Positions 6,597-13,838 of a stretch of 25,443 bases of DNA are shown here, piece after piece. This DNA is from CAYTSA01 sp964440345 (lineage in GTDB: Bacteria; Desulfobacterota; Desulfovibrionia; Desulfovibrionales; Desulfovibrionaceae): positions 1 through 25,443 of the forward strand of contig CAYTSA010000057.1 in assembly GCA_964440345.1 (NCBI GenBank). Reading direction: 5' to 3'. A program made the position numbers and the translations under genes. Below the pieces are notes generated by a model that was given only the letters and a program-made list of their open reading frames with translations, did no database searches and had not been told where the DNA came from. How positions within the stretch are numbered: position 1 is the first letter of the stretch; each line of letters begins with the position of its first letter.

Positions 6597-8288
6597 TCAA
6601 AAATTCAAGTCAAGAAACAGGTCAATTGATCCGTCGGCCATTGCGTCAGGTACAATGTATTTATCCCGGAAGGGCAGCCGGTTTTCAGCCATGGTCAGGA
6701 AACTGCGGGTTTTGTAAACCTCCGGCTGCAGCAGGTAGGCGCGCAGATTTTTTTCAAAGCGTTGCGCCTGGCCCTGGCTGCGCATAATTATCGAAGTATG
6801 TTGCGATCTGGCGTCTTCGAGCATCTGCACGGCTTCGCCACGGCTAGTCGGGATGAGAGCGTTCTTTTCACCCAAAGCGTCGTTGATGGACGCCTGAAAA
6901 TCAATGGTGGCGCCCACCACGTCTTCGTATTCTCTGGCCAGCAAAGTAGGCGGATGAATGTCCTTGAGGCAGAAGGCTTTCACTTCAATGCCCGTAAGGT
7001 AGCGACTAAGGGATTCGCGAACGGTCCGGGCAATGCGCTGCTCCAGTGTGTCGCGCTCGCTGGTCATGGCGTCAAACAAACTGATTCGCGCCATTTCTCG
7101 GGCCAGAGCGGCGTAGCTGAACTGTTCCAACATGGCTTCGGGGTTTGCGACGCCGTACAGATAATCGGAGGGTGAAACAATGCAATAGTGCAGCGTAAGG
7201 CCTGCGTCGCTGTAATTGTTTTCTCCGGAAAGGGTATTGAATTCTTGTACATAATGGATGTTTGTCCACAGCAGCGCTTCGCTGTCTGGGCTTACCTGGC
7301 TGCCCACGCTCAGGCTGCGGACAAGCTCTGTGTCCACTCGGCGCACTACTCCCGCTGGCCATGGCGGGGCGTAGTGCAGCCCGGGGGACAGCGCCTGGTC
7401 CGCGTTCATGGGGTTGCCGAGTATTTCCACTACAGCCTGTTGGCCAGGACCGACAATGAAGAAGCCGGACCCGGCGTAGCCTGCAAGTGCAAGACCCACT
7501 GCAGACCAAGCCAGTCTGCTAAGCAGGCGCGGTTTCCAGTCGCCTTCCATGCGCACCCTTAAAAGAGCGGCGGCGGCGCGCAGGGCGGCCGCTGTCAAGG
7601 AGGGGCACGCCTTGTTGGCCCGCGTTCCCAGCCAGTGGCTGAATGTTTGTTCGCCGCAAGCGTCCAGGGCTCTGAATAATGATACGCCTTGCAAAAAAAT
7701 GACCACAGAGATGACAAGGGCGGCCACGTTGTCGAACCGGAAGCCGATGGATTCACAAAACAAAGCCAGGGCGACGAAAATGGAGGCCCACATGTCCACC
7801 CCGGCGTGATAGCCGTCAGCTATGAGGGCGGGCGCCTGTTCCTTTTCGCCCACGCTGCGCTCCAGCCGCGAGAGCAGGTAGGAGGCGACGGCCATGCCCA
7901 GCATGGCCAGGGCAAAAGGCCTGGGGTTTTCTACCTGGTAGCTTGCCTGGGTGAAGATGCGGTAAAAAAGAGATACTGCGCCAAGCATAAGGAAAACGCC
8001 GATGCCACGGGCCACCCGCTGCTGGGCGTTGCGCAGCAGAAAGTGTTTGAGCCGGGCCAGGCGGCTGGGATTTTCCGGGAGAGGCTTTTGCCGGCTTTCC
8101 ACGGCAATAGCGACGTACACTGCCAGGGACGAGCCAATGTCTGCAAGGGAGTGGAACGCTTCGGCCAGCAGCGCCAGGCTGCCGGAGAACCAAGCCAGCG
8201 TGAACTTGCCCGCCGTGAGCAGCGTGTTGACAAGGATAGCCCCAACAGCCACGACTTTGGAACGGGGGAATCGGTCAGGTTGCGACAT
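6597..8288 (-). CDS. CDF transporter-HflK (SPFH) fusion protein
   Basis: A 563-residue fusion. Residues 1-205 form a cation diffusion facilitator membrane domain with about six helices. Both metal-site motifs are intact: His46-x3-Asp50 in AEAFHSLAD and His161-x3-Asp165 in DGYHAGVD, the HD/HD arrangement associated with zinc-type CDFs. The usual cytoplasmic dimerisation domain is absent. Instead there is a basic linker (205-257), one further helix (about 259-278), and an HflK-like SPFH domain that begins FFIVGPGQQAVVEILG and contains SPGLHYAPPWPAGVVRRVD, running to the end. The frame is continuous across the joint, with no sign of an assembly frameshift. It is the first gene of a three-gene SPFH operon; the stop overlaps the hflC start region. 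A joint role in metal efflux and FtsH-linked membrane quality control is inference only. Confidence 0.88.
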   Translation of the reverse strand: MSQPDRFPRSKVVAVGAILVNTLLTAGKFTLAWFSGSLALLAEAFHSLADIGSSLAVYVAIAVESRQKPLPENPSRLARLKHFLLRNAQQRVARGIGVFLMLGAVSLFYRIFTQASYQVENPRPFALAMLGMAVASYLLSRLERSVGEKEQAPALIADGYHAGVDMWASIFVALALFCESIGFRFDNVAALVISVVIFLQGVSLFRALDACGEQTFSHWLGTRANKACPSLTAAALRAAAALLRVRMEGDWKPRLLSRLAWSAVGLALAGYAGSGFFIVGPGQQAVVEILGNPMNADQALSPGLHYAPPWPAGVVRRVDTELVRSLSVGSQVSPDSEALLWTNIHYVQEFNTLSGENNYSDAGLTLHYCIVSPSDYLYGVANPEAMLEQFSYAALAREMARISLFDAMTSERDTLEQRIARTVRESLSRYLTGIEVKAFCLKDIHPPTLLAREYEDVVGATIDFQASINDALGEKNALIPTSRGEAVQMLEDARSQHTSIIMRSQGQAQRFEKNLRAYLLQPEVYKTRSFLTMAENRLPFRDKYIVPDAMADGSIDLFLDLNF

Positions 8289-8353
8289 GGAGAGGCACCT
8301 TATAAAAATAGTGTGACGATTTGGCGTCGATTTGTGCGGTCATTGAAGAAAAT

Positions 8354-8380
8354 CGGCCGGGAGAGCAGCTCTCCCGGCCG
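8354..8380 (-). terminator. Rho-independent terminator after the 8410-10215 gene
   Basis: A near-perfect 13-bp inverted repeat, CGGCCGGGAGAGC / GCTCTCCCGGCCG, separated by one base. On the minus strand it is followed by ATTTTCTT. It lies 30 bases beyond the stop of the nucleotidase gene and isolates that gene from the SPFH operon. Confidence 0.85.
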
Positions 8381-8409
8381 AGTGGTCATTCCTGTTGCAA
8401 AGCTGCGGC

Positions 8410-10215
8410 TTAGTGGCCGACGCCGCCGCCTTCAGGGTAGAGGATGGGGTAGTCGCGGGCTGCGCCTGCGGCCGCCCAGTCTTCGGGGATGAACTTCCAG
8501 TTGCCCAGGGCAACTGGAGTCACTTCGCCTTGTTCGGTGATTTCTTGCTGCAGGAAGTATCGCAGGTCGCGGCCAGTGCGGGCGATGGTGCGGCCGTCCA
8601 GGTCTTCCTTGGGTATGCCGGCGCCTTCAGTCAGGTGTCCGCCGCCGCCGCCGCCGCGGTAAGAGTTCACGGCTACGCGGTAGGTTTTGCCCAGCTCAAA
8701 GGGCGTGCCGTCCTTCAAGGAATGGATGATCACGCGCTCGCCAGCCGGCTTGGATACGTCCACGTCATAGATGACGCCGTAGGTGGAGTCGTAGTTGTAG
8801 TAGCGGGCGGCCAGGTCATAGTTGCCGGTGGCTTCATCATACTCGGTGAAGTTCAGCAGGTGATCGCCAGGGCCGGTCATGGTCTTGACCCATTTTTCGT
8901 AAGAGTATTCCATAGCGCCCTTGATTTCGGCGCCGGTCAGCTCCATGACGTACAGGTAGTTTTCGTACTTGTAGAGCTTGTACATGTCGCTCACGAAGAT
9001 GGGGCCGGCGTCAATGGTCACGTCAAACTGCAGGGGAGCGGCAAAAGACATGTCCGGCTCGATGTCCAGCACGTTCTTGGCCACGGTCATCTGCAGGTCG
9101 TGGATGATGTCGTTGAAAGAGGAGTCGCCGAACATGGCGTCCCGGGAAGTGGAGGACTCAGTAAACGTACCCACAGGCTGCTCTACATACGCTTTGGTTT
9201 CTTCAAACTGCGGGTTGAATTCAGCCAAGAAATCAGGATCAGGTTCATACTCTTCCGGGCTGATCAGTTCGCCTGTCAGGGCTACATCATACTTGTCGGT
9301 CTCGTCGTTCCAGGTCAGGTCAACTGTTACAGCGGTCACAGTCCTGGCTGCGTTGCGGGCGCCCATGATCAGTACGCCGGATTCTTCGTCGATGTCGTTG
9401 TGGTCTTGGTGATCGTGTCCTACGTACACAACGTCAAAACCGGGAACCTGCTGCGCCACAAGAACAGAGGCGTTTTCGTTTTTGGGCGTATCCGCGGTGA
9501 CGCCGCCGTAAGTGAAGTCAACGCCGGAGTGGAACAGGCCCACGATGACGTCGGGGTCTTCGTTTTCCTGAACAAAGTTGACCCAGTACTTGGCTGTTTC
9601 GATCATGTCTTCAAATTCATAGCCTTCCCACTGCTGCTGGGGCAGCCACTTGGGAATGCCGGGGGTGGTCAGGCCGATGACGGCGATTTTTGCGTCGCCT
9701 TTTTCAATGATCGTGTAGGCCGGAAAATCGCTGCTTAGCTCGCCGGTTTCCGTGGAAATGGTGTTGGCGGAAAGCCAGGGGAAGTTGAATTCCTTGATAA
9801 TGTCCTTGTAGACAGCCGGACCGGGCTCAATGTCGTGGTTCCCCACGGCGCCGGCGTCGTAGCGCATGTAGTTCATCACGCTGGCCACAGCGTTTTCCGT
9901 AGTGTCCAGGTCTACTTCGTAGTTGTAGTAGTTGGTGATGGGCTGGCCTTGCAGGATGTCTCCAGCGTCCAGCAGAATGACGTGTTCAAACGCAGCCCGC
10001 TGTTGTTTGACGTACGTGTAGGTGGACGCCAGGGAATTGGCCACAGTTTCATTGTTTATGAAATCGTAAGGAAACAAGGAGCCGTGTACGTCAGTGGTGT
10101 GCAGCATGCGCACCGTCACGTCTTCCTTGCTGGAGCTTGAATCATTGCAGCCCACGACGGCCAGCAGCATGGCTCCGGTCATGGCCAGTATTAAAATTTT
10201 CCACAGATGTTGCAT
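8410..10215 (-). CDS. Lipoprotein 5'-nucleotidase / cyclic phosphodiesterase family
   Basis: A 601-residue lipoprotein of the UshA/CpdB-type metallophosphoesterase family. The signal peptide ends in the lipobox AVVGC with Cys23 as the predicted lipidation site, followed by NDSSSS. Catalytic-domain motifs are D42-x-H44 (TTDVHG), GD (85-86), GNHD (125-128) and a GHDH motif in the second half of that domain. Together they bind two metals. The C-terminal 5'-nucleotidase substrate-binding domain follows, with YRVAVNSYRGGGGGGHLTEG near the end. It should hydrolyse nucleotides or 2',3'-cyclic nucleotides in the periplasm or at the outer membrane for phosphate or nucleoside salvage. The residue after the lipid Cys is Asn, which does not predict inner-membrane retention by the E. 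coli rule. It is a paralogue of the next upstream gene. GGGAGGAG precedes the ATG. Confidence 0.93.
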   Translation of the reverse strand: MQHLWKILILAMTGAMLLAVVGCNDSSSSKEDVTVRMLHTTDVHGSLFPYDFINNETVANSLASTYTYVKQQRAAFEHVILLDAGDILQGQPITNYYNYEVDLDTTENAVASVMNYMRYDAGAVGNHDIEPGPAVYKDIIKEFNFPWLSANTISTETGELSSDFPAYTIIEKGDAKIAVIGLTTPGIPKWLPQQQWEGYEFEDMIETAKYWVNFVQENEDPDVIVGLFHSGVDFTYGGVTADTPKNENASVLVAQQVPGFDVVYVGHDHQDHNDIDEESGVLIMGARNAARTVTAVTVDLTWNDETDKYDVALTGELISPEEYEPDPDFLAEFNPQFEETKAYVEQPVGTFTESSTSRDAMFGDSSFNDIIHDLQMTVAKNVLDIEPDMSFAAPLQFDVTIDAGPIFVSDMYKLYKYENYLYVMELTGAEIKGAMEYSYEKWVKTMTGPGDHLLNFTEYDEATGNYDLAARYYNYDSTYGVIYDVDVSKPAGERVIIHSLKDGTPFELGKTYRVAVNSYRGGGGGGHLTEGAGIPKEDLDGRTIARTGRDLRYFLQQEITEQGEVTPVALGNWKFIPEDWAAAGAARDYPILYPEGGGVGH

Positions 10216-10321
10216 GTAATGCTCCTCCCGGTTGAAGATGACTGAAACATTCGGGAAAGACCCGAAATATGCTAATGCCTACATAAAGCAGTGTTATTTA
10301 GCCAGATAGGGGCGAAATATG

Positions 10322-10370
10322 GTTACGCGGCCGTAACTTTATTGTGACAAGTTTGGGATTGACTGTGACA
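10322..10370 (-). promoter_or_regulatory. Candidate regulator sites upstream of the 8410-10215 gene
   Basis: Read on the minus strand, TGTCACA occurs twice in direct orientation (10370-10364 and 10349-10343), exactly 21 bases apart, or two helical turns. A hairpin GTTACG/CGTAAC (10322-10337) follows. The repeats are similar to half-sites of PhoB-type boxes (CTGTCAT), which would fit a phosphate-scavenging enzyme, but the match is partial. The regulator is not identified. Confidence 0.35.
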
Positions 10371-10402
10371 GAACGAAATCGCGCTCTGGAAGCCTAATAA
10401 AT

Positions 10403-10429
10403 GCGCCCGCCGAGACAACCGGCGGGCGC
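10403..10429 (-). terminator. Rho-independent terminator after the 10464-12329 gene
   Basis: A ten-bp GC-rich stem, GCGCCCGCCG (10403-10412) / CGGCGGGCGC (10420-10429), with a seven-base loop. On the minus strand it is followed by ATTTATTA. It lies 34 bases past the stop of the upstream nucleotidase gene and indicates that the two nucleotidase genes are separate transcription units. Confidence 0.75.
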
Positions 10430-10463
10430 GTGAGAGCAGGTCTGTGAGCTATACAGCAGAAGC

Positions 10464-12329
10464 TTACTGAACAACCTCGAGGTTGGACTTGGCGATGACG
10501 TCAGCGCCTATCATCATGGCCAGCACGGTGGCTTCGGTTTGTTTAGGGTAGTACGTCACGCCGGTTTCTTCAGGGCGGTACAGGGTGCCCAGGTGTTCAG
10601 CGTATTCCATGAACACGTCAGCGTCTATCAAGCCAGTGTCGATGCGTTCGCCTGTAGCGTTTTCGAGCACATCATAGCCGTCGCCGCCGTTGGCAATGTA
10701 TACGTTAGTGGCGATCTTGTAGGTGGCTGCCGGGTCGATTTCTGTGTATGAGCCGTCTTCCTGGCGCAGTTCTACGATGACGATGTTCTCGCCGTCAGGC
10801 AGGTTCATGTCCACGGTGTAGCGCGCGCCGCCCACGTAAGCGAAAGCGCCAGAGCCGCGGGTCACGCCGTTTTGCAGCGCGGCGATGATTTCGGAACCAG
10901 TGAGTTCCAGGATGTAGAGGGTGTTGCCGAAAGGCTGCAGCTCAATGGCGCCGGCCACGGTCAGGTCGCCCTTAGTGATGGATGTGCGCACGCCGCCAGA
11001 GTTCTGCAGAGACAAAGCGACATCCTGGCCTATTTGGCGGGCCTTCCAATACATGCCTTCACACACGACAGGGGCGATCAAAGAGCCGTTGGGGAAGTCG
11101 TAGCCAACGCCGTATTTGTCGGTGTAAGGCACGCGGGTGTGCCACAGGTCTTCGGCCACGTAAGCCACAACCTGGGTTTCGAATTCTTCCACGCCGGCTT
11201 TGTAGGGGGCCAGCTTGGTTACAGCGGCGGCGTCTTCAGCCACGATCTCCATGATCGGGTTGGCGGCGATTTCTGCTTCAATGGCGGATTTGGTGGCGGC
11301 ATCCACAACAACCATGTCGCCGTCGGCGTTTTCCTGCATGAAGTTGTTGCCCACCAGGAACTTGGCCACGCCGTTGATGCCGGTGATTTCACCGTCGCCG
11401 TCAAATTCCACGGTCACGTCGCCTACGGCGATTTCCCATTGGTAGGCTTGCACAATGTATACGGTGTCGCCATTGGGGCTCTGCACCATAGTCGGGTAGG
11501 GGCCTATGGCGGAACGGCCAAGGGCTTCCATCTCTGTGTCACTGCCCAGCAGGGAGTGGGAGTGGCCGCCCACGATCAGGTCAATGCCGTCCACAGCAGC
11601 GGCTATTTCCATGTCTTTTTCATAGCCTACGTGGGTGAGGGCGATGATCTTGTGTACGTCTTCGTCTTCCAGCTTTTTCACCATGGCCTTGGCGGTTTCA
11701 ATTTCGTCAGAGAAAGTAACGCCGTCGCCTGGGCTGGAGATATAGTCCGTGCCGGTCAGGGTCAGGCCAAAAATGCCCACCTTGGTTTCGCCAAATTCCT
11801 TGATGATGTACTGGGGAATGCGGCCGGCCAGATGGGCGTCTTTGGAAGCGTCAATGTTGGCGGAGATAACCGGGAAGTTGGCCATGTCCAGAAAGTTGGC
11901 AAGGCCGTCAGGACCCTTGTCGAATTCGTGGTTGCCCACGACCATGGCGTCAAAACCGATGTAGTTCATCAGCTCGGCTTCTGCTTCGCCGCCGTAGGTG
12001 TTGAAGTACAAAGTTCCTTGCAGGCTGTCGCCGGCGTGCAGCACCAGAGAACCGGTTTCTTGCTCTGCGTCAGCTTTGGTCATTGCTTGGCGAGCTTGCT
12101 TCGCCAAGGTTGCCAGCCGGGCCATGCCGCCGGCGGCAACTTCAGTGTCTACCCCGGTCAGGGTAAATTCTTCATCTTCACCGTCCAAGTGGGAGTGGGT
12201 GTCGTTGACGTGCACAATGCGCAAGGACAAGGGGACGCCGTCTCCATCCGAAGAGCTGTCGTTGCAGCCCAAGGGCAGGGCGAGTAACAGCGCGGCCAGA
12301 AGCCAAAGTGTCAGTCTGACAGGATTCAT
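10464..12329 (-). CDS. Lipoprotein 5'-nucleotidase (UshA/NadN-like)
   Basis: A 621-residue lipoprotein with a classical two-domain 5'-nucleotidase layout. The ATG at 12329 is chosen because GGAGG lies just upstream and a clean lipoprotein signal begins there (lipobox ALPLGC, Cys22), although the open frame extends 29 codons further. Metal-site motifs are NDTH (42-45), AGDSLQG (99-105), GNHEFDKG (132-139), LTHVGYEKD and GGHSH. The substrate-binding C-terminal domain includes LQNSGGVRTSI and PFGNTLYILELTG. The predicted reaction is hydrolysis of 5'-nucleotides (possibly NAD or UDP-sugars) outside the cytoplasm. It shares the GCNDSSS sequence after the lipobox with its neighbour, suggesting tandem origin. 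NadN, UshA and CpdB-like specificities cannot be separated here. Confidence 0.93.
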   Translation of the reverse strand: MNPVRLTLWLLAALLLALPLGCNDSSSDGDGVPLSLRIVHVNDTHSHLDGEDEEFTLTGVDTEVAAGGMARLATLAKQARQAMTKADAEQETGSLVLHAGDSLQGTLYFNTYGGEAEAELMNYIGFDAMVVGNHEFDKGPDGLANFLDMANFPVISANIDASKDAHLAGRIPQYIIKEFGETKVGIFGLTLTGTDYISSPGDGVTFSDEIETAKAMVKKLEDEDVHKIIALTHVGYEKDMEIAAAVDGIDLIVGGHSHSLLGSDTEMEALGRSAIGPYPTMVQSPNGDTVYIVQAYQWEIAVGDVTVEFDGDGEITGINGVAKFLVGNNFMQENADGDMVVVDAATKSAIEAEIAANPIMEIVAEDAAAVTKLAPYKAGVEEFETQVVAYVAEDLWHTRVPYTDKYGVGYDFPNGSLIAPVVCEGMYWKARQIGQDVALSLQNSGGVRTSITKGDLTVAGAIELQPFGNTLYILELTGSEIIAALQNGVTRGSGAFAYVGGARYTVDMNLPDGENIVIVELRQEDGSYTEIDPAATYKIATNVYIANGGDGYDVLENATGERIDTGLIDADVFMEYAEHLGTLYRPEETGVTYYPKQTEATVLAMMIGADVIAKSNLEVVQ

Positions 12330-12428
12330 GAATTCCTCCGTCTTAAGGTTGTGAATGAAAGGGGTTGCAAATGACAAAGCATAAACCAACCATCGAGCCT
12401 TTGCCCGACTCTGCAACGGTAATCTATA

Positions 12429-12465
12429 GTGACGAATACCCTGTATATTTTATTTTTCTGTGACG
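12429..12465 (-). promoter_or_regulatory. Candidate regulator sites upstream of the 10464-12329 gene
   Basis: Two direct copies of GTGACG (plus-strand 12429-12434 and 12460-12465) are 31 bases apart, about three helical turns, in an AT-rich stretch 100-135 bases upstream of the start. The neighbouring nucleotidase gene has the related pair of TGTGACA words, so a shared regulator is possible. Confidence 0.3.
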
Positions 12466-12609
12466 TTATGATGGCGATTCCTTTTCGCATTGCGTCAGTT
12501 GCAGGACAACGAGAAAGATGTTGAAGTATACTGGTGTGTTATAAACAAAGAGCAAGATACTCTGAATAGCAATAAAAAAAGAGCATGGAGTTTTTTGGGA
12601 AAACTCACT

Positions 12610-12638
12610 TGTTTTTCCGATAATTACAGTATATATGC
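12610..12638 (+). promoter_or_regulatory. Possible sigma-70-type promoter for the HU gene
   Basis: TTGTTT (12610-12615) and TATATG (12633-12638) are separated by 17 bases in an AT-rich region about 50 bases upstream of the HU-family start. The match to consensus is only moderate. The region 12430-12660 otherwise shows no convincing gene. Confidence 0.35.
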
Positions 12639-12686
12639 TCTACACGGTAGAAGGTGTCTGCACATAAAACTCATGCAGGAGGAGCG

Positions 12687-12962
12687 ATGAACAAAAGCGA
12701 CTTGATCCAGACGTTGTCGGAGGAAGCCAACCTCTCTGTGGATGAGGCGGCCATGATGGTAAACACGTTTTTCGAATCTGTCTCCACGGCGTTGGCCAGT
12801 GACGACCGGGTGGAAATCAGGGGATTCGGTTCTTTCAAGGTTAAAGAATATAAAGGCTACACCGGCCGCAATCCCAAAACCGGGGAAAGAGTGGAAGTAG
12901 AGCCCAAAAAGCTTCCGGTGTTTCGGGCCGGCAAGGAATTGCGTGAATGGCTCAATGAGTAG
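12687..12962 (+). CDS. HU/IHF-family DNA-binding protein
   Basis: A 91-residue histone-like protein, the usual HU length. It has an N-terminal helical dimerisation half (MNKSDLIQTLSEEANLSVDE) and a beta-arm region with GFGSFKVKEYKGYTGRNPKTGE (broken here by position, residues about 48-69). This contains the GRNPKTGE DNA-binding arm signature and ends in VFRAGKELREWL. It bends and compacts DNA as a dimer. The ATG at 12687 is chosen for the excellent AGGAGGAG just upstream. HU versus IHF subunit cannot be decided from sequence alone. The gene ends only 12 bases from the end of the convergent small gene at 12975-13136. Confidence 0.93.
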   Translation: MNKSDLIQTLSEEANLSVDEAAMMVNTFFESVSTALASDDRVEIRGFGSFKVKEYKGYTGRNPKTGERVEVEPKKLPVFRAGKELREWLNE

Positions 12963-12974
12963 TCGACATGGCGG

Positions 12975-13136
12975 CTACAAAAGCCGCGTCAGCGCGTAGT
13001 ATGTTGTCAGGCCCGCTCCCAGCGAGCCATAGATGAACAGTCAGGGGATGCAGTTCTTCCCAGCTTTCCACAAGAGCAGGCCGAATACGGCCGCTCCTAC
13101 AAGAATGGATATGACGGCTGCTGCTCCGGTATGCAT
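12975..13136 (-). CDS. Candidate small membrane selenoprotein with CxxU motif
   Basis: Candidate 53-residue protein read through one in-frame TGA (13041-13043) as selenocysteine. The ATG at 13136 has AGGAGAG seven bases upstream. Residues 5-23 are a hydrophobic helix (AAAVISILVGAAVFGLLLW), followed by KAGKNCIP and then UGA as residue 32. This gives Cys29-Ile-Pro-Sec32, a redox CxxU motif. The frame continues as LFIYGSLGAGLTTYYAL, a second hydrophobic helix, and ends RLL-TAG. A hairpin with a GGG loop starts right after the UGA (separate entry). The upstream PilZ gene stops 21 bases earlier on the same strand, so the two are probably cotranscribed. I do not recognise the family. The alternative is a 31-residue one-helix protein ending at the TGA. 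Confidence 0.68.
13010..13028 (-). promoter_or_regulatory. Candidate bacterial SECIS hairpin
   Basis: On the minus strand, GGCTCGCT (13028-13021) pairs with AGCGGGCC (13017-13010) as eight base pairs including one G-U, closing a GGG loop. Twenty bases lie between the UGA and the loop. Bacterial SECIS elements are coding-region hairpins just 3' of the UGA, with the apical loop about 16-37 bases away and a G at the start of the loop; this fits. SelB would bind here. The assignment depends on the reading of the surrounding gene as a selenoprotein. Confidence 0.6.
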
Positions 13137-13157
13137 GGCGGTCTCTCCTGAAAAAGA

Positions 13158-13838
13158 CTATTCGTTCGCCGCTTTTTTGACGTAGGCGGTGTGGAGTTCG
13201 AGGGCTTCCTTCAATTCTTCAGTCATGTCCGTAAACTCTACTCCCAGATAGAGCTTGTCTTCGTCTTTGGGCGCATTGTTCACTATGCCGTCAAAAATGG
13301 CGTCGTCATCAGAACCCATTAGCCCCACCCGCAGGGCAATTTCCGCCCCCTGGCCCAGCTCCGGCATGTTGTCCATGTCGTTGAAGGCCATCAGTAGCCG
13401 GCAGCCGCTCAGTGAGATGTTCAGCAGCAGGCACTTTGCCTCGGCTCCTTCGTAATACACAGTGGCCGGCATGAAAGAGTCTATTCGTTCATGCCGCCGC
13501 AAATCCAATAACTCCAACGTGCTGGGGTAGGAAAGAAATATAAGGGGATACGGAAACGTGATGACGCCTACGATCTGGCTGCGAAAGCCGCGGACCTGGC
13601 CCTTGTGCAGGTAGCGGACGGTTACTGGTTTTTCCAGGTGCAGATGGTCCCGTACCGATGGCGCCCGTAAAATAACGTACTTGTCTTCTTCAATGCCCAC
13701 AAAAGTGGACTTGAACCGCTTGCCCACGCCTTCCGGCTCCACAATGGCTCGACCGCCCATGGTAATGTCACCCAGGCGGCACATCTTTCGCCGGATATGA
13801 GACGGGCGTATTTTTTTGGCAATGGCGGCGTCGGGCAT
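13158..13838 (-). CDS. PilZ domain protein, YcgR-like (c-di-GMP effector)
   Basis: A 226-residue two-domain protein. The N-terminal half (about 20-108) resembles the YcgR-N/PilZN flagellar-brake domain. The C-terminal PilZ domain has both c-di-GMP-binding motifs: Arg114-x3-Arg118 in RRHER and NISLSG (140-145), followed by CRLLM. It should bind cyclic di-GMP in the cytoplasm and relay it to motility or secretion machinery. It sits directly upstream of the candidate selenoprotein gene. No strong SD is seen before the ATG. Assignment to the PilZ family is firm; the target is unknown. Confidence 0.9.
   Translation of the reverse strand: MPDAAIAKKIRPSHIRRKMCRLGDITMGGRAIVEPEGVGKRFKSTFVGIEEDKYVILRAPSVRDHLHLEKPVTVRYLHKGQVRGFRSQIVGVITFPYPLIFLSYPSTLELLDLRRHERIDSFMPATVYYEGAEAKCLLLNISLSGCRLLMAFNDMDNMPELGQGAEIALRVGLMGSDDDAIFDGIVNNAPKDEDKLYLGVEFTDMTEELKEALELHTAYVKKAANE

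Noticed and set aside
8395..9738. 447-codon open frame on the plus strand opposite the second nucleotidase gene
   Set aside because: Same reason: long antisense frame from GC-biased codons with no domain and no suitable start signals.
10872..12287. 471-codon open frame on the plus strand opposite the nucleotidase gene
   Set aside because: It is an antisense shadow: the minus-strand frame has a lipoprotein signal, catalytic motifs and an SD, while this one has a His/Gly/Val-rich composition and no recognisable domain.
12490..12690. 66-codon frame upstream of the HU gene
   Set aside because: No SD, overlaps the promoter-like AT-rich region and the HU ribosome binding site, and has no coherent protein features.
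12971..12987. GCGGCT/AGCCGC hairpin between the HU gene and the convergent small gene considered as a terminator
   Set aside because: Short stem without a T tract on either strand, and it overlaps the stop codon of the small gene; left unassigned.
13041..13136. 31-codon single-helix protein ending at the TGA, as a stand-alone gene
   Set aside because: Possible, but continuation of the frame into a second helix, the Cys-x-x-UGA motif and the following hairpin together favour readthrough as selenocysteine.
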